From positions 258,767-322,766 of the forward strand of contig SCFE01000090.1 of NCBI GenBank assembly GCA_004352715.1: a stretch of 64,000 nt of DNA. The letters are read 5' to 3'. Shown one piece after another: positions 21,961 to 34,739 of this stretch; the first letter of the stretch is position 1; every line of letters begins with the position of its first letter. The position numbers were made by a program, and so were the translations under genes. The DNA is from Hofstenia miamia (Eukaryota > Xenacoelomorpha > Acoela). Under the pieces are notes generated by a model, which saw only the letters and a program-made list of their open reading frames with translations, made no database searches and was not told where the DNA came from.

Positions 21961-22303
21961 TAACATTTGATGAAGTAAACCCTTAGCATGTTATTTGACG
22001 TCACTTCAGCTTGTAGAAATCAGAGTCCCTTGATCTGCAATAACGCCAAGTTATCAATCTATATCTATTACTCTCTGAACTCTTTATATATGTTGCTGCA
22101 TTTGTCAAAGTTTTATACCCTATACTAGTGTTTATTTTGTCTTCACCACGAAATATAACAATTGATTTAAGCAAATCTATAAACTTTTGGTTTAAATCAA
22201 GTCCGTATGCACCACATGGCACTATTCTGCCCCTTTGTTCAAAAATGTATAGATTTGAATGAATATACTTTTATATCTTGCAATTTGTTTAATAGATAAT
22301 AAT

Positions 22304-22485
22304 TTGGCGAAAGTGAAGACGGTTGTTTTTCGGCATGTCTTGATTAATATAGTTAAAATTAGGCTAAATGATAAAAAAAGACTAATTTTAAATATATTAA
22401 TCAAGATATGCCGAAAAATACCTGAAAAAACATAACCGTCTTCAATTTGTTCTCATCCGTGTTCCCCCGTCTTCACTTTCGCCAA
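22304..22485. mobile_element. Fold-back MITE with 4-bp TAAT duplication
   Basis: 182 bp. Terminal repeats TTGGCGAAAGTGAAGACGG and CCGTCTTCACTTTCGCCAA, with an inner second pair of arms (TTTTTCGGCATGTCTTGATT against AATCAAGATATGCCGAAAAA). TAAT on both sides (22300-22303 and 22486-22489). No coding capacity. Superfamily not assigned. Confidence 0.75.
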
Positions 22486-22489
22486 TAAT

Positions 22490-23848
22490 TTTTAATGAAT
22501 TCCAAATTTTTTGTGCTATTATCCTTAAATACATTTGGCGTGCTACGAAGTATTACAATTATGCAATTATTGGTCTACATCTATTATTTTCTAAACTTTT
22601 TAAATATGTTATTGCATTAGTAATAGTTTTTTACACTATGTATATTTATTTTGTGTGCATGCTCCATATTCTATACCTTCGCCCGTCCTTTTTGTATATA
22701 AATATTGCTGGTTATATACTACATTACTGAAATATCTTATTTAGATCATGCATTGCTGTAAAACTGATTTAAAATTTTAAATTTACAAAATGAAACTTGC
22801 GAACTTCATTGTTTGTCCAGAAACCTTTGGTCAAATAAGTTAAAAGTTTGACTGGGGCTTCTTTCATTCATACTAATCTCAAATTTTCGACAATTATTAT
22901 TTAATGGACACTTCGTCTTTTGAAAATCTTGCTGCAAATGCCTACTTTGAGAGAAAATGTGAAGATTTGACATTTTATGAAATGAAAGCACCAACCTAAA
23001 AGTATGGTTTTTTCAGGTGTGTTTGCTTCCCCAAATCTTATGTTACCAAAAATTATAACACGTTAGGTTATGGTTAAGCTATGTGATTGTTCATGTGAGA
23101 TTTCTAACACCTGAAATAATTTCTAATTGACGAGAATTTGCTAAAAATCACATAGTCTAGCTTTAGGTTATAGTCAGAATTTTAATTAAAGTCATCAGGA
23201 AGTCTAAACAATGACAAATTTCACTTAAACAAATCAAATGAATTGGAATTCATGCAATTAGTTTGTGGAAAAGAATTAAATTTTTTTGCATTATATATAT
23301 ATATATATATATCCTGCTATTTGTAAACTCTTACATAAATATCTCACTTTTTTTTGCAATATCATATATATCTTGCTTTTTGTAACTTGTGCACACATAT
23401 CTTGCTCTTTGAATATTCGGCTTAAAAAATTCTACTCCAAAAAATGGACTTTTTATAGATTTATTCATTATTTAATTGTAAGTGATTTTCCTGAAATTCA
23501 TCTTACAAAGTAATAGTTTTATGATTCAAAAGGTAGTGACATCATCTGAACAAGAAAGGGACACTGAATTTCTGCAAAATTTAGCAAATATTTTCTATTG
23601 GTTTTTTTATTTTTGAGGAATTTAAACTAAGTTAAACATTTTTAGCTAAAAATATTCAAATTTAAATTTTAGTGAAAATCTGACATTATTCTAATTAATG
23701 AAGTTATGTTATAAAATTTAAAAGTAAGGGAAAAATATGCATATTTACAAATTTGAAAAAATATCTAGGATAATTGCACATACATTTCAGGCATGGATCA
23801 AACCTGTCATTTCATTTTTATTTTTACATTTACAACTAAGAGTCCTAC
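22490..23848. other. No gene; one decayed MITE and an (AT)n run
   Basis: At about 23062-23170 a decayed inverted repeat (TTAGGTTATGGTTAAGCTAT against ATAGTCTAGCTTTAGGTTAT) looks like an old relative of the PIF/Harbinger MITEs. An (AT)n run sits at about 23291-23313. Confidence 0.45.
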
Positions 23849-24758
23849 TGTAGAGTCCCTCAGGGAAATTTGTGATTATTATTTATTATCTTTAGATTTG
23901 TAATGACGTCAGTATAATGTATCTCCTTATTTTGATTTCAGTTTACGAAAATTACTTCATGTCCCCTCAATTTGGTGCTACATAATATTATTGCTCAAAT
24001 TAAATTGCAAGGGAAAAATGTGACATGATTATCTGGTGATCTTTAGTTGTAAACAAAGACAGGTAATAACTTGAATTGTATAAATTAGGAAACAATGTTG
24101 AGAAAAGTTCAATAGAGTTTATCTAGCCTCAACTAATGTTTTACCTCCGTATTTCTCTTTATTAATTATTTTGATATGAAAATAATTTCATAAGTAAGGC
24201 AACAATTTGGGAATGCTTTCTCAAAGTACAGAGTGACATGTAGCACCTGGAGATCTTTTAGATCTTCCAGCATAAATTGTGGACCATTTAGGTTATGTAT
24301 ATGGTTATGCCTAGGGTAATAATAAACCTCTCATTTGATGTTCAACACATAGATGCACCTATAATTTACAACACTGTGATGATACTATACTGTTGGTTAG
24401 CATGAATGCCTGGCAACTACAGGCTATTATTTAGTGAGCTGAGAGATAACAATGAAAATGATATGTTTATTTGTGGATGAGATAGAAATTAAAAAGTGAG
24501 ACAAATAGGGTAGCACCATTCACTCAAGTTAAGCACTTTACTCTTTCTAAAGACATTGCTTCAGCTGGAAGCCATATGAATGGGTCATCTTGGATTTTAC
24601 CTAAAGTAACTACTAACTCAGATGAATTACTGATGTTAAATTTTATAAGTTCTCTCTTTACTGGAATCAGGGCTGCCTTTGTATGGCCACTACTTAAAAC
24701 CTTCTGCAGAGTTAATTAGTTTTCAAGTGTAATTACTATTGCAGCCTGTGATTCTAAA
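23849..24758 (+). repeat. LTR of the Ty3/gypsy family, copy at the left edge
   Basis: Begins TGTAGAGTCCCTCAGGG and ends GTGATTCTAAA, collinear with the LTRs at 39475, 42522 and 51899. It is followed by a decayed primer site (TGGCAACC) and gag-like sequence, so it is a 5' LTR. Confidence 0.75.
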
Positions 24759-25088
24759 TGGCAACCATGGCAGGACTCCTGGCATGATCTCAAACAATTC
24801 TTGTTCCCCTGTCAATGGTCAAGTGATGTTCTTAACTTGTTTTGTTTGTTATTACTCAAGTAATTTGCAGTAGGAAAAAGATTTGAATCCAATAAGGCTA
24901 GGAAAATGGTTTTCAAGAAGGAATTTGATATGTCCTCTGTCTGCTGTTTCTGATGTGGAGATGAGGGATATTTGAAATCTAACTGTCATGGGAAGATACA
25001 ATTAATTGCCAATGGCAAAGGATTCATTGTGGAAGAGCCTAAATCATCTCATGTGGAAAATTTAGTGGATTTGATAGTAGTATAATAA
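24759..25088 (+). pseudogene. Ty3/gypsy gag remnant with broken zinc knuckle
   Basis: After the LTR, a frame reads SSVCCF*CGDEGYLKSNCHG. This is a CCHC knuckle with a stop in the spacer and His changed to Tyr. The same place in the 42.5 kb element reads CCYHCGQKGHLKNTC. After the knuckle, GKGFIVEEP parallels DRDGFLIDEP there. The fragment breaks off at the tandem repeats. Confidence 0.7.
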
Positions 25089-25091
25089 TAG

Positions 25092-25217
25092 TTCCTTCCT
25101 GTGCCACTTTTTTCTGATTAGTCGAGAGGGGGGTTCCAGCCTGTGCCACTTTTTTCTGATTGGTCGAGAGATGGAGGCAAGCCCATGCCACTTTTTTGTG
25201 ATTGGTCAAGAGGGGTG
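25092..25217. repeat. Three 42-bp tandem units with CCAAT boxes
   Basis: Units start at 25092, 25134 and 25176. Each carries TGCCACTTTTTTCTGATTGG or a close variant, that is, a CCAAT box on the minus strand (the first unit has ATTAG). They are GC-richer than the surroundings and keep CpGs. Confidence 0.85.
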
Positions 25218-25255
25218 GCCTTTGACCTGAGACGCCGTGGATATTGGCGGGGGTG

Positions 25256-25416
25256 TTTTACTGACGTCATGCATGTACTTTTACTAGTTTTTGTGTTATT
25301 TATGTGGCCTAATTTAGTTTGCATTTTTTTACTTTCTTTTACTGACGTCATGCATGTACTTTTACTAGTTTTTGTGTTATTTATGTGGCCTAATTTAGTT
25401 TGCATTTTTTTACTTT
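25256..25416. repeat. 81-bp tandem units with TGACGTCA, running into a gap
   Basis: Two units, at 25256 and 25337, identical by eye, each with TTTTACTGACGTCATGCATG. The palindrome TGACGTCA is the cAMP-response-element consensus. The second unit is cut two bases short by the N run, so a longer array was probably not assembled. Confidence 0.85.
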
Positions 25417-26285
25417 NNNNNNNNNNNNNNNNNNNNNNNNNNNNNNNNNNNNNNNNNNNNNNNNNNNNNNNNNNNNNNNNNNNNNNNNNNNNNNNNNNNN
25501 NNNNNNNNNNNNNNNNNNNNNNNNNNNNNNNNNNNNNNNNNNNNNNNNNNNNNNNNNNNNNNNNNNNNNNNNNNNNNNNNNNNNNNNNNNNNNNNNNNNN
25601 NNNNNNNNNNNNNNNNNNNNNNNNNNNNNNNNNNNNNNNNNNNNNNNNNNNNNNNNNNNNNNNNNNNNNNNNNNNNNNNNNNNNNNNNNNNNNNNNNNNN
25701 NNNNNNNNNNNNNNNNNNNNNNNNNNNNNNNNNNNNNNNNNNNNNNNNNNNNNNNNNNNNNNNNNNNNNNNNNNNNNNNNNNNNNNNNNNNNNNNNNNNN
25801 NNNNNNNNNNNNNNNNNNNNNNNNNNNNNNNNNNNNNNNNNNNNNNNNNNNNNNNNNNNNNNNNNNNNNNNNNNNNNNNNNNNNNNNNNNNNNNNNNNNN
25901 NNNNNNNNNNNNNNNNNNNNNNNNNNNNNNNNNNNNNNNNNNNNNNNNNNNNNNNNNNNNNNNNNNNNNNNNNNNNNNNNNNNNNNNNNNNNNNNNNNNN
26001 NNNNNNNNNNNNNNNNNNNNNNNNNNNNNNNNNNNNNNNNNNNNNNNNNNNNNNNNNNNNNNNNNNNNNNNNNNNNNNNNNNNNNNNNNNNNNNNNNNNN
26101 NNNNNNNNNNNNNNNNNNNNNNNNNNNNNNNNNNNNNNNNNNNNNNNNNNNNNNNNNNNNNNNNNNNNNNNNNNNNNNNNNNNNNNNNNNNNNNNNNNNN
26201 NNNNNNNNNNNNNNNNNNNNNNNNNNNNNNNNNNNNNNNNNNNNNNNNNNNNNNNNNNNNNNNNNNNNNNNNNNNNNNNNNNNNN
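25417..26285. other. Assembly gap (869 N), probably tandem array
   Basis: The gap begins inside an 81-bp tandem unit and ends inside a hAT-type MITE fragment. Confidence 0.95.
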
Positions 26286-26492
26286 AAATATCAATTTTCT
26301 TACCAATCACAAAACTTTTTTTAGCTTAGAATTATTGTAAAATAAATGTTTTTACCCTAACAAACTTGGAATTAGAAAAAAACTCAATTGAACTAGCAAT
26401 TTCATTTAAAAAAATTACTCAAACTCAAACTTGAAATGTAAAAACTTGAACTTGGCCCAAGTAACTCGAACTCAACTAAAAAAATTCTGCTT
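26286..26492 (-). mobile_element. hAT-type MITE fragment, CpG-depleted
   Basis: Reverse complement of the left two thirds of the element at 17155. The words TTACAATAATTCTAAGCTAA and TGATTGGTAAGAAAATTGAT are shared exactly. Cut on one side by the gap. Confidence 0.75.
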
Positions 26493-26496
26493 GTAG

Positions 26497-27137
26497 TGCA
26501 TTTGCTTTTTTCTATTTAATATTGCTAACCCCCTTTAGGAATTGTTATATATCTTTTTATAATGAATGCTTAAGTCTCTGCCAACAATTTGGGAGTTACT
26601 CCTCTGAGTGTAGGCTGATAACTTGCCTTATTCTGCAGGCAGCCCAAATTGTGGATTGAATTAAGTTAGGTACACATCTCTGTGTAGGGAATAATAACTT
26701 TTGATTGATCATTGCAATTCAAACATGCACACTACAACTTTACACTGTGATGATAATAAACCATTGGTAAATGTGAATGCATGGCACTTAAATGCTATTA
26801 TTATTTATTACATGAGCTGAGAAATAAGAACTAATGAGAACTGTTTTATTCAGCTAGAAATTAACAATGAGAGACACATAGGGTAGCACCTTTTGCAAGT
26901 TTGGAATTCTCTTCATAGATACCACTTTGCCATGATGCAATGCAAGTTGGTCGTCATTGGAAGTGAGTCCTCAGTGGATCTTTCTTGTTACTTTGTTACA
27001 ATGGCAAGTTACTGATATCTTTAGTGTTCTGTTGGAACGCAGGACACTCACTGTGATGATAGCCTTTGCAACCTTCTGTTCAAACCATTGAGTTCCCTAG
27101 TACCACTGGAGTAGTCTGAGCTACCAGTGATTCTACA
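26497..27137 (+). repeat. Truncated LTR of the Ty3/gypsy family
   Basis: Starts in the middle of the LTR (GTGCATTTGCTTTTTTC.. matches GCTGCATTTGCTTTTC) and ends AGTGATTCTACA. Shares the AGCCCAAATTGTGGA and GAGCTGAGAAATAA blocks. No element follows, so it is a decayed solo or broken LTR. Confidence 0.7.
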
Positions 27138-27602
27138 ATTTAATGGAGATAGCTAATTCACATGTTTTGGGACTAATATATTTAAATTATCATTATATTT
27201 ACTGTATAATTATTATCTTATTTTGTGATAGAGCAAATAGCAAGATATATGTGTAAATCAAAATTTTTCTGATTTTTTCAAGGGTCTTGAAAATTATCCA
27301 AAAATGTGTTAAGTATCTTTAGATATACTGCTAAGCATAAATATAGCAACCTACCAGCATTATAAACAAATATTTTACAAATTTCTGTATTTTGCTATTT
27401 GTTCACAGAAATTAGCAACCTTGCTCCCTCTTTGTTCCACCTTTTCCTTATTTCCTTAAACAAATAGCAAAAATTCAAAGAAAATCTTAAAATTCACACT
27501 CTTACAATAGCCATCCAAATAAATGTTGCGAGCATGCTATTTTAGATACCTATTGCTCAAGTAGTTTATATGCTAGATAACTACTTTGAATACTAGTTCA
27601 TA

Positions 27603-27943
27603 CAAGTGTTTTGAGTCATGTTTGAGTTACCTTATTTGAATTCATTTTTTTGCTTCAATTTGAGTATTTTTTGAAGAAAACTTGGAGTTGAATCAAGTTT
27701 TTTCTTATTTTGAATTTTTTAGAGTAAAATAAAATGCATTTTAAAATTTTTTTGAGTTCTGCAACCAAAAAAACAATATTTACATCTAATAAAAAACAAA
27801 AATTTAAATTTTTCTGTTTTAATAGATTTTTGTTCACATTTGAGTTCAAGTATTGATGATTTTTTTTTCTGAGTATTTCTGATCAATTTTTGCAATCTCA
27901 TTCAAATTTTCATTCTTAACATTCTGAGTACTTGAAAACCCTG
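27603..27943 (+). mobile_element. hAT-type MITE, full-length but CpG-depleted copy
   Basis: Aligns along its length with 17155-17498 and ends ACTTGAAAACCCTG. Most places where the other copy has CG now read TG or CA. No target duplication can be recognised. Confidence 0.7.
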
Positions 27944-30900
27944 TAAATAGTTCTATGGGAAACATTTTTTGAATTCTATGATTTATCAATTTAGACAATT
28001 TTCATAGCAAAAAATGTAATCAATCAATAATCATTTATACCTAGATGAATAATTTATATTGTGCATGAATTTTTTTGCATAAATATAATGTCATGTTGAT
28101 GTTCAGGCAATATTTAGTCAGTGAAATAATGTGATTTGCATTATTTAAATGTGTGTAATTATAACAAATTTGTATACTTAAAGTTCTTTATTGGTCTTTT
28201 ATATTGGGCTTCAAATATAAGAGGATGCCATTGTCCTTGAACTGATTTCAGGAATCAAATCCATATTAATAGGCCTACACAAATCAACTAATTAAAATTT
28301 GAAGCTTTTGAACATTAGTTTATACTTTTTTGTAATAGATATTAATTTTTTTATTTGTTTTTCAATATAATATTATATTTTTGATAGATTTCCTGATCAG
28401 ATAGTATTAGTTCTATTTGTATATTAGTCTTTGAAATTTCTGAATTAACTTGCAAATCTTGAGTATGCACTTTTAAGCATTTATTTAACTGTAAATGTAA
28501 AATTAGTCTGCCAACATTGAGTGTAATTCAGCCCTCTCATGACATCCCTGCATTTAAGAAGTTAATGCTTGAGTATATTACTCAAGGGGACATGGAATCT
28601 GGAAAAATCATAATAGTACACTTCATTGTTTTACTTTTAGCAAATAGAATAATACAGAAATTCATATAATTCAGATATTGAATAAACTGCTAATGTTTCT
28701 GATTATTATTTCAATATGTCTTCAGCAATAATATTGCAAGTTTTTGTTTTCATCAGAAAAACTATGAATCTGTAAAATGCTTTGCAAAAATTGATGAGCT
28801 TATTGAAATAACTATATTAATAGCTTGTAGTAAATATACAAATATGATACAAAATGAACTAGCATTTACAAAGCACAAGACATATTTACACAAATCCTTA
28901 ATTATCAATTTGTATATAAACAGTTTCAGAGTCATGTTAAATATCTATATAATCCTAACAGTGACAATCATTGCTTATAATTCAAGCACTCACTTACAAT
29001 TATTTGATCTAATCTACACAGGAAGGCAATTGAAATACAGCCTAAGGCAATAAAAGTATTCATTCAAATGTTTAATTTCAATTTAATTAAGATGGTGTCC
29101 TAAAGTTGTGTTCCCTCTATTGACTTTTATCAGCAGATTTTAGTTGAAAATGCACATTGACAATATTTTATCAACTGAATGTCCATCATAAAAAGAAGTG
29201 TTGGAATAGTATTCAGAGTATAAATTATTTATCAGATGTTAAAAATTGATGGTGGGAATGATTGTAAAATCAGTGGGGTGATTCTAGTGTACAAGAAGAG
29301 AATACAGTTCAAACTATTTCCTATTTACAAATGCTTCATTTACAATATGTACAAATATGACAACAACCAGTCACCATCAAGAAAAGCAAGAGGTCTGGCT
29401 GATAAATAATAACAACTACTGGCCAATGCTACACTATTTCCCAACTGCAGTTACATATTTTGATTGACAGAAAAAGAAATAAAAATTTCTTCAATGATTA
29501 GTCTGCATTAAAATGTTTGCATATTTTGAGTTTGAAATATTTTAACTAATAATCAACAATTCACAAATATGTACCATACTTCTACTAAGCAATTATTCAA
29601 TTAGTTTTAGTACTGTTTCCACTATCAGCTTTCATCAGATGATAGTAATTTAGCTGCTTTGCCAAAAAATTGGATAAGGTGTGAAAACCATCAACTTTTA
29701 TCAGCTGATAAAAAAGTAGATAGAGTGTGCTGACTATCAAATTTTATCACTGATTTCTTGGCAGGGTTAGCATAACCATAGCATAGACCAAGTTTTTACA
29801 TTCTAACAGACTAGCATCTACTATCAAGTAGACAGAGAAATTCCATTTACCATCAGTATACATATATTGTGCAATAATTTTTTTCTGACTCTTAAATGCA
29901 CATGCAATGTGAGAAAACAGACTAGTCACTTACAGTGAAATGTTATAATGATTACCAATGATCAAGAATGAGAGCAGAGGAATTAGAATTAACATGGCAA
30001 TTACAAGCTAAGCTCCAGGGAAAGTGAGCCTGTGTTTCTGTGTAGAGCCCTGAGAGTGACCTGCCAGGCAATACACCTCCACACAATCTCTCTCTTGTCT
30101 AGATCAGATTTAGCTAAATATCAAAATTAATTAAATTATTGAAATATAGTCAAGGGCAACTGAAAAAAACTGTAGTAAAATTTTTATTGACCAATTGACT
30201 TAGACAGGAGTAGATAAAATAACTACAAACACAACTAAACAACATGCCAATGGCAAAATAAAATAATGTTTACATATTGTCATTCAGCAAGAGAGAAATT
30301 TGAATGCCAGCCAACCAGAATACAGTTGTCAACTTCTAGCAGCAACAATGGTGATTAATATGGAGAATTATCTGAAATTTTACTGCTGCTGATGCTACAA
30401 TAGCTATATAACTGCAGCTTCTCAGAATTTAATATATAAATTACTAATCTATTTAGGTAGTACAGTACCACAACTTCTAGTCAACCAGATGACATTCTAA
30501 CTTCATTTTCATGAGGGTCCACCTTCAGAGGAGGTGACAAATTCTTTAACTATTGCTCAATAAATAATAAAAATAATACAAAAAGCATCCATGGCACCAT
30601 ATCAAGGCATCCATAGCAAAATATGAAAAAATATTAGTGGAATTATGATGAAAAAATTGCTGTATGGCATTGGGGAGTTGTGAGTTGCTATATTTATTAA
30701 AATTCTAAATATGTTTGTGTAATATACTATAATTTATCATTCTTCTAAAACAGTGTTTCAAATAGTAGTCTGTGCACCCATTGCACATTGGGAGTGATTA
30801 TCATGTCATCATTACATTTTCTTAACAACAAAAAATCTTACTGGTACATAGCAAAGTATAAATTTTACAAAGTGTACATAGTGACATATATAATTTTCTA

Positions 30901-30954
30901 AGTGTACATAGCAACATAGTAGTAAACTATATATATATATATATATATATATAT
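27944..30954. other. No gene; CpG-free AT-rich DNA
   Basis: Only short random frames. No CG dinucleotide was found by eye between 28021 and 30954. No repeat family recognised. Confidence 0.55.
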
Positions 30955-30960
30955 NATATA

Positions 30961-31344
30961 GGGTTGTCAGATAAGTTTTTTCCCATACAAAATCCTTTAT
31001 ATCTTTTGAAATATAGGACCATTCACACTGAAATTTGAAATAGCAACAGACTAAACATAGATGCAGATTTTGTTATAGCAGCTTTTTGAATGCTTTTAAT
31101 TCTAAATATCTATGCAGTTTTGAATTTTTTTTAATGAAATAGCAATTACTCGCAGATAGAGCATTTGAAATCAAGATGGAGCTTGAACGTAATGACATCC
31201 TGCCCAAAAGGTGGCAAAAGATTGTGAGCGCCAATGGCGATTATATTGAATGATTTTTTTGCTTTTCTTATCATTGAATTTGTATAATAAATGCAGTATG
31301 AATAAGCAATATTGCTTTGTTTGGAAAAAACTTATCTGACAACT
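30961..31344 (+). mobile_element. Deletion derivative of a mariner-like transposon
   Basis: Ends GGGTTGTCAGATAAGTTTTT and AAAAACTTATCTGACAACT inside (TA)n. Near the right end a frame reads NDILPKRWQKIVSANGDYIE followed by a stop, the C-terminus typical of mariner transposases. The catalytic middle is gone. It keeps CpGs that its surroundings lack, so it is a younger insertion. Confidence 0.75.
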
Positions 31345-33839
31345 ATATATATATATATATATATATCCAGCTAGATTTGCAAGGGGATAACAGAAATTTG
31401 ATTTATCATTTGTAGAATGGTGTTACATAACAGTTCAGTGGTAGATTTAAAATATTCAGTTATTGTGTGATTTATATTACTGGTTTTGGACAAGTGGGGG
31501 ATTAGAGTGCCCCCACTATTCCAAAATTTTTTAAACCTATATTTCTTGAATGAAGTTTAATTGGTATTTGCATTGCAAAATATCAAATTTTGTAAGTAGA
31601 TATAATTGCAAGACTATCATATTTAATAGCAAATTTTATTACTCAATCAACAAAAAAAGTTAGCTAAAAAAACTTAAACAGTTCTCTGTAGATTAAGTAT
31701 TATTTGTAATAAATATTCATTATTATACTAATAATAAATATATTCTTATAATGCACAAAAACCTTAGCTGAAGCCAACTCTAGTGCATTAAAACATAACT
31801 ACAAATCACAATTGTAGCTGCACTTACAACACAGAGGCATTCAAATAGGCTGGTAGCAATGATATCAATTTAGTATCAATTTTCTTTTCTCTTGCTCCAA
31901 TTCCATTAAGATCAAGAATTAAAACACAAGCTTCAGAATGAAAAAGTCCTTATTTTGATGGTAGTGGAGCATTCCAGTGTAAAAACTGAAAATATTGCCT
32001 AAGCCCTATTCAAACAGTGGATAGTTTTGTTTAATGAAACTTGGTGATGTTTTCTAAGAATTTCTAAGAATTTTTACAAAAATCTATTATTTTCAATTTA
32101 AAAAAGTATACAAAATAGGCCAGAGAACTAAGTTTGATAAGTTAGGAATTGATTCTAATGAATTGAATCATTTCCAACTGTAAAAAGCAATATTAAGTAT
32201 ATTTCAAAAAAATCTTTAAACTTTTAGATTTGATAATAATGCTGGCATCAAATTTTTGAATATTTTAATTTGATGGTGCTGATATGAAGAATATTTACCA
32301 AAATTTCATTTTTGCATCACAATACAATCCAGTATTATATAGGGGAAGGAAATTCTCAGTTCTTAAGATTGATTTGGAGAAAAACCCAGGTAGAATAGTG
32401 ATACCAACATCAGCAAAATAGATAACTAAGTCTTTGCTATATGAAAATTGTAGGTAGTAATGGTTCTTTTCCAATTCAGTTTTGAGTTGTCAAGAATATG
32501 CAGCTTAGCAACACTCAGCAGCAGATTTTATTTGAATTCTGTTTGTGGGTGCAATGATCTTTGCTTGGGGTGAACTGCATCCCCTTGAACCCCATGCCTA
32601 TAACCCTGATTTGTTTGCATCACATATAAATTAATATAATAATAACTAGTACTAAGAGAAACTGTAGTTGCTATGGAGCTTATGAAGTCCTTGTGTATGT
32701 TGTGAACAAAATTATAAACTAATTAACTTGAATATATGCTTACTTACAGAAATTGAATTTTACCTGTAGCTTGCTTTTAACAAAGGTTCATGATTCACTT
32801 GCCAGGCAAGCAATCAAATCCTATGTGTTAATAGTCATTTATAAAAATAAGAATAAATAATACTTAATAATCTTCTGGTAGTAAATATGTTGATCTGTCA
32901 GGTTCATTATTATTATTAAAATTATGTAAATACCATGTTTCCTTTAAAATATTTTAATCATTTCATGGGCTAATATTCAGTTAATAGAAATTTTAAATTC
33001 TTGTTTAAATATAATTCACAATTTTTACTAGAAAAGAATGGGAGTTGCATTAATACATTTAATCAAATATATTCAGGAAAATATAATTATCATTGAAGTT
33101 AAATTTAGGATTTGGATTTTGTAAGCATCCTTATTTCATGAAAAATAATTTCCATTGTTTGTATTTCACATCTGATCAAGGTATGATTTCATACCATTAT
33201 GTTGTCATAATAACCATAATGGTATGGTAGAAAAAAATAAATTGTATTGTCAAGGATAAAAATCTTAAAAATATGGCTATGGTGTTGTAATCAATAAATT
33301 TATTGTTACATAAACATAATTTATATTAGCTTTCAAGAAAATTTTTAGTATATTTTTAATTAATAATAGTAGATTGTAAATTAATACTCATGATTAAATT
33401 GCTTCCCAATTTTAAACTGCTTACACCTAACAAAGATGAATCAAAATGATCCATGTCCATAATTTTAGTGTTAATTCCTATGTAATTATCAAAATGCTCT
33501 TCTATGGGTTGATGAAAATAACATGCATGTTTTTTCTAAGAGTTCTAAGTGTCATAGAATTTGTTGTATAAGTGGATTTCTTTTTAAAAGTGAAAATGTA
33601 CTATATGCAAATCAGTGGCATGTCCAGGACTTTTCATTGGAGGGGGCAAAATTCAAATTTTTCAATAATTTATGGCTGTTATTATTATATTCCTTCAGGA
33701 ATGTAGCTATTAAAAAATCAGTGGGAGGAGGGTGTGTAAAATTTGGATAAGATAAATAGTAACCACACTATTTTTATACCAATATTTTAATATTAAGATG
33801 TTTATTTAAGAAGAGGACCTGGCTTGAGCTTAGATGCTT
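31345..33839. other. No gene recognised
   Basis: AT-rich. At about 33610-33660 a stretch CAGTGGCATGTCCAGGACTT with a G-rich follow-on resembles a common repeat edge in animal genomes, but its limits cannot be set. Confidence 0.4.
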
Positions 33840-33864
33840 AGTTATCTGGCAAAGTTGGTGGGAC

Positions 33865-34735
33865 GTGCAACAACTGATGGGTTTTCTAAATTTCTATGGT
33901 ATGTTCCTCCCAGACCTGGCAGAAAAGACGAAAATGATCTCCAACTTACTCAAGAAGTCTGCCAAGTTCAAATGGACCTGGCAAGAGCAAGAAGCCCTGG
34001 AAGGCATCAAAGTTGAGCTCAAGAAAATACCCTCGCTGAACACTCCTGATTACACTAAAGACTTCATTGTGGATTGTGACACTAGCACAGTAGCAATCAG
34101 CAGAGTGTTAAGTCAAGAAATCAACAAAGTCAAGAGCCCCATCCAATACTTCAGCAGGAAGCTCCAAGCATCAGAAAAAAACTTCAGGGACACAAAGTGT
34201 GAGATGCTGGCTTTAGTTGAGTCCTTGAAGAAATTTTGATATTTTATACTGGGACATAAATTCATTGTGTGCACTGATAACAGCATGCTTGTGTGGTTGA
34301 AGAAATTTAGTGGTGATAAGTCCAACATTGTAGCCTGATGGATTGAATACTTAAATGATTTTTCATTTTCAATTTGGCACCACTCAGGTTGATTCCATTT
34401 GAACGCCAATTACTGGATGGCATTGTCCAGCTACAAGAGAGACCTCAAGAAGCCTGCCAGGGAGAATGTTCCATTTACCTTCATTCCACACACTGAGTAT
34501 GACTTAATACTGGAAATCAATGCGGATTTTAATGGGAAACCCATTCTGGCCATCTTAGTAAGAGAAGAAATTTCAGAGGAAGAAATAATGTACCATCACC
34601 ATTGTGACTGGATATTAGCTGAGATCATGAAGAGGCTAAATGATCTCTACTTTCCCACCTCTCCAGAGGTAAATCAATACTTCAATCATTACAACTGGCA
34701 GACAAATGAAAACGCATTGCTATACATCAAAAGTT
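33865..34735 (+). pseudogene. Copy 1: RT end, RNase H and linker to integrase
   Basis: Encodes LMGFLNFYGMFLPDLAEKT (RT thumb of Ty3/gypsy), then DFIVDCDTSTVAISRVLSQ (RNase H start with its catalytic Asp) and IQYFSRKLQASEKNF (the Y-x-S-R-x-L block). In-frame TGAs interrupt at KKF*YF and IVA*WIEY where the sister copy has Arg codons. This is consistent with CGA to TGA decay. Not functional. Confidence 0.8.
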
Positions 34736-34739
34736 GAAA

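Noticed and set aside
25118-25405. Repetitive 95-codon minus-strand frame
   Set aside because: It is the reverse reading of the tandem repeats and has no independent coding evidence.
25143-26329. Apparent frames of 300-390 codons, both strands
   Set aside because: Made of the 42-bp and 81-bp tandem repeats plus 869 N. The hydrophobic look comes from the T-rich unit.
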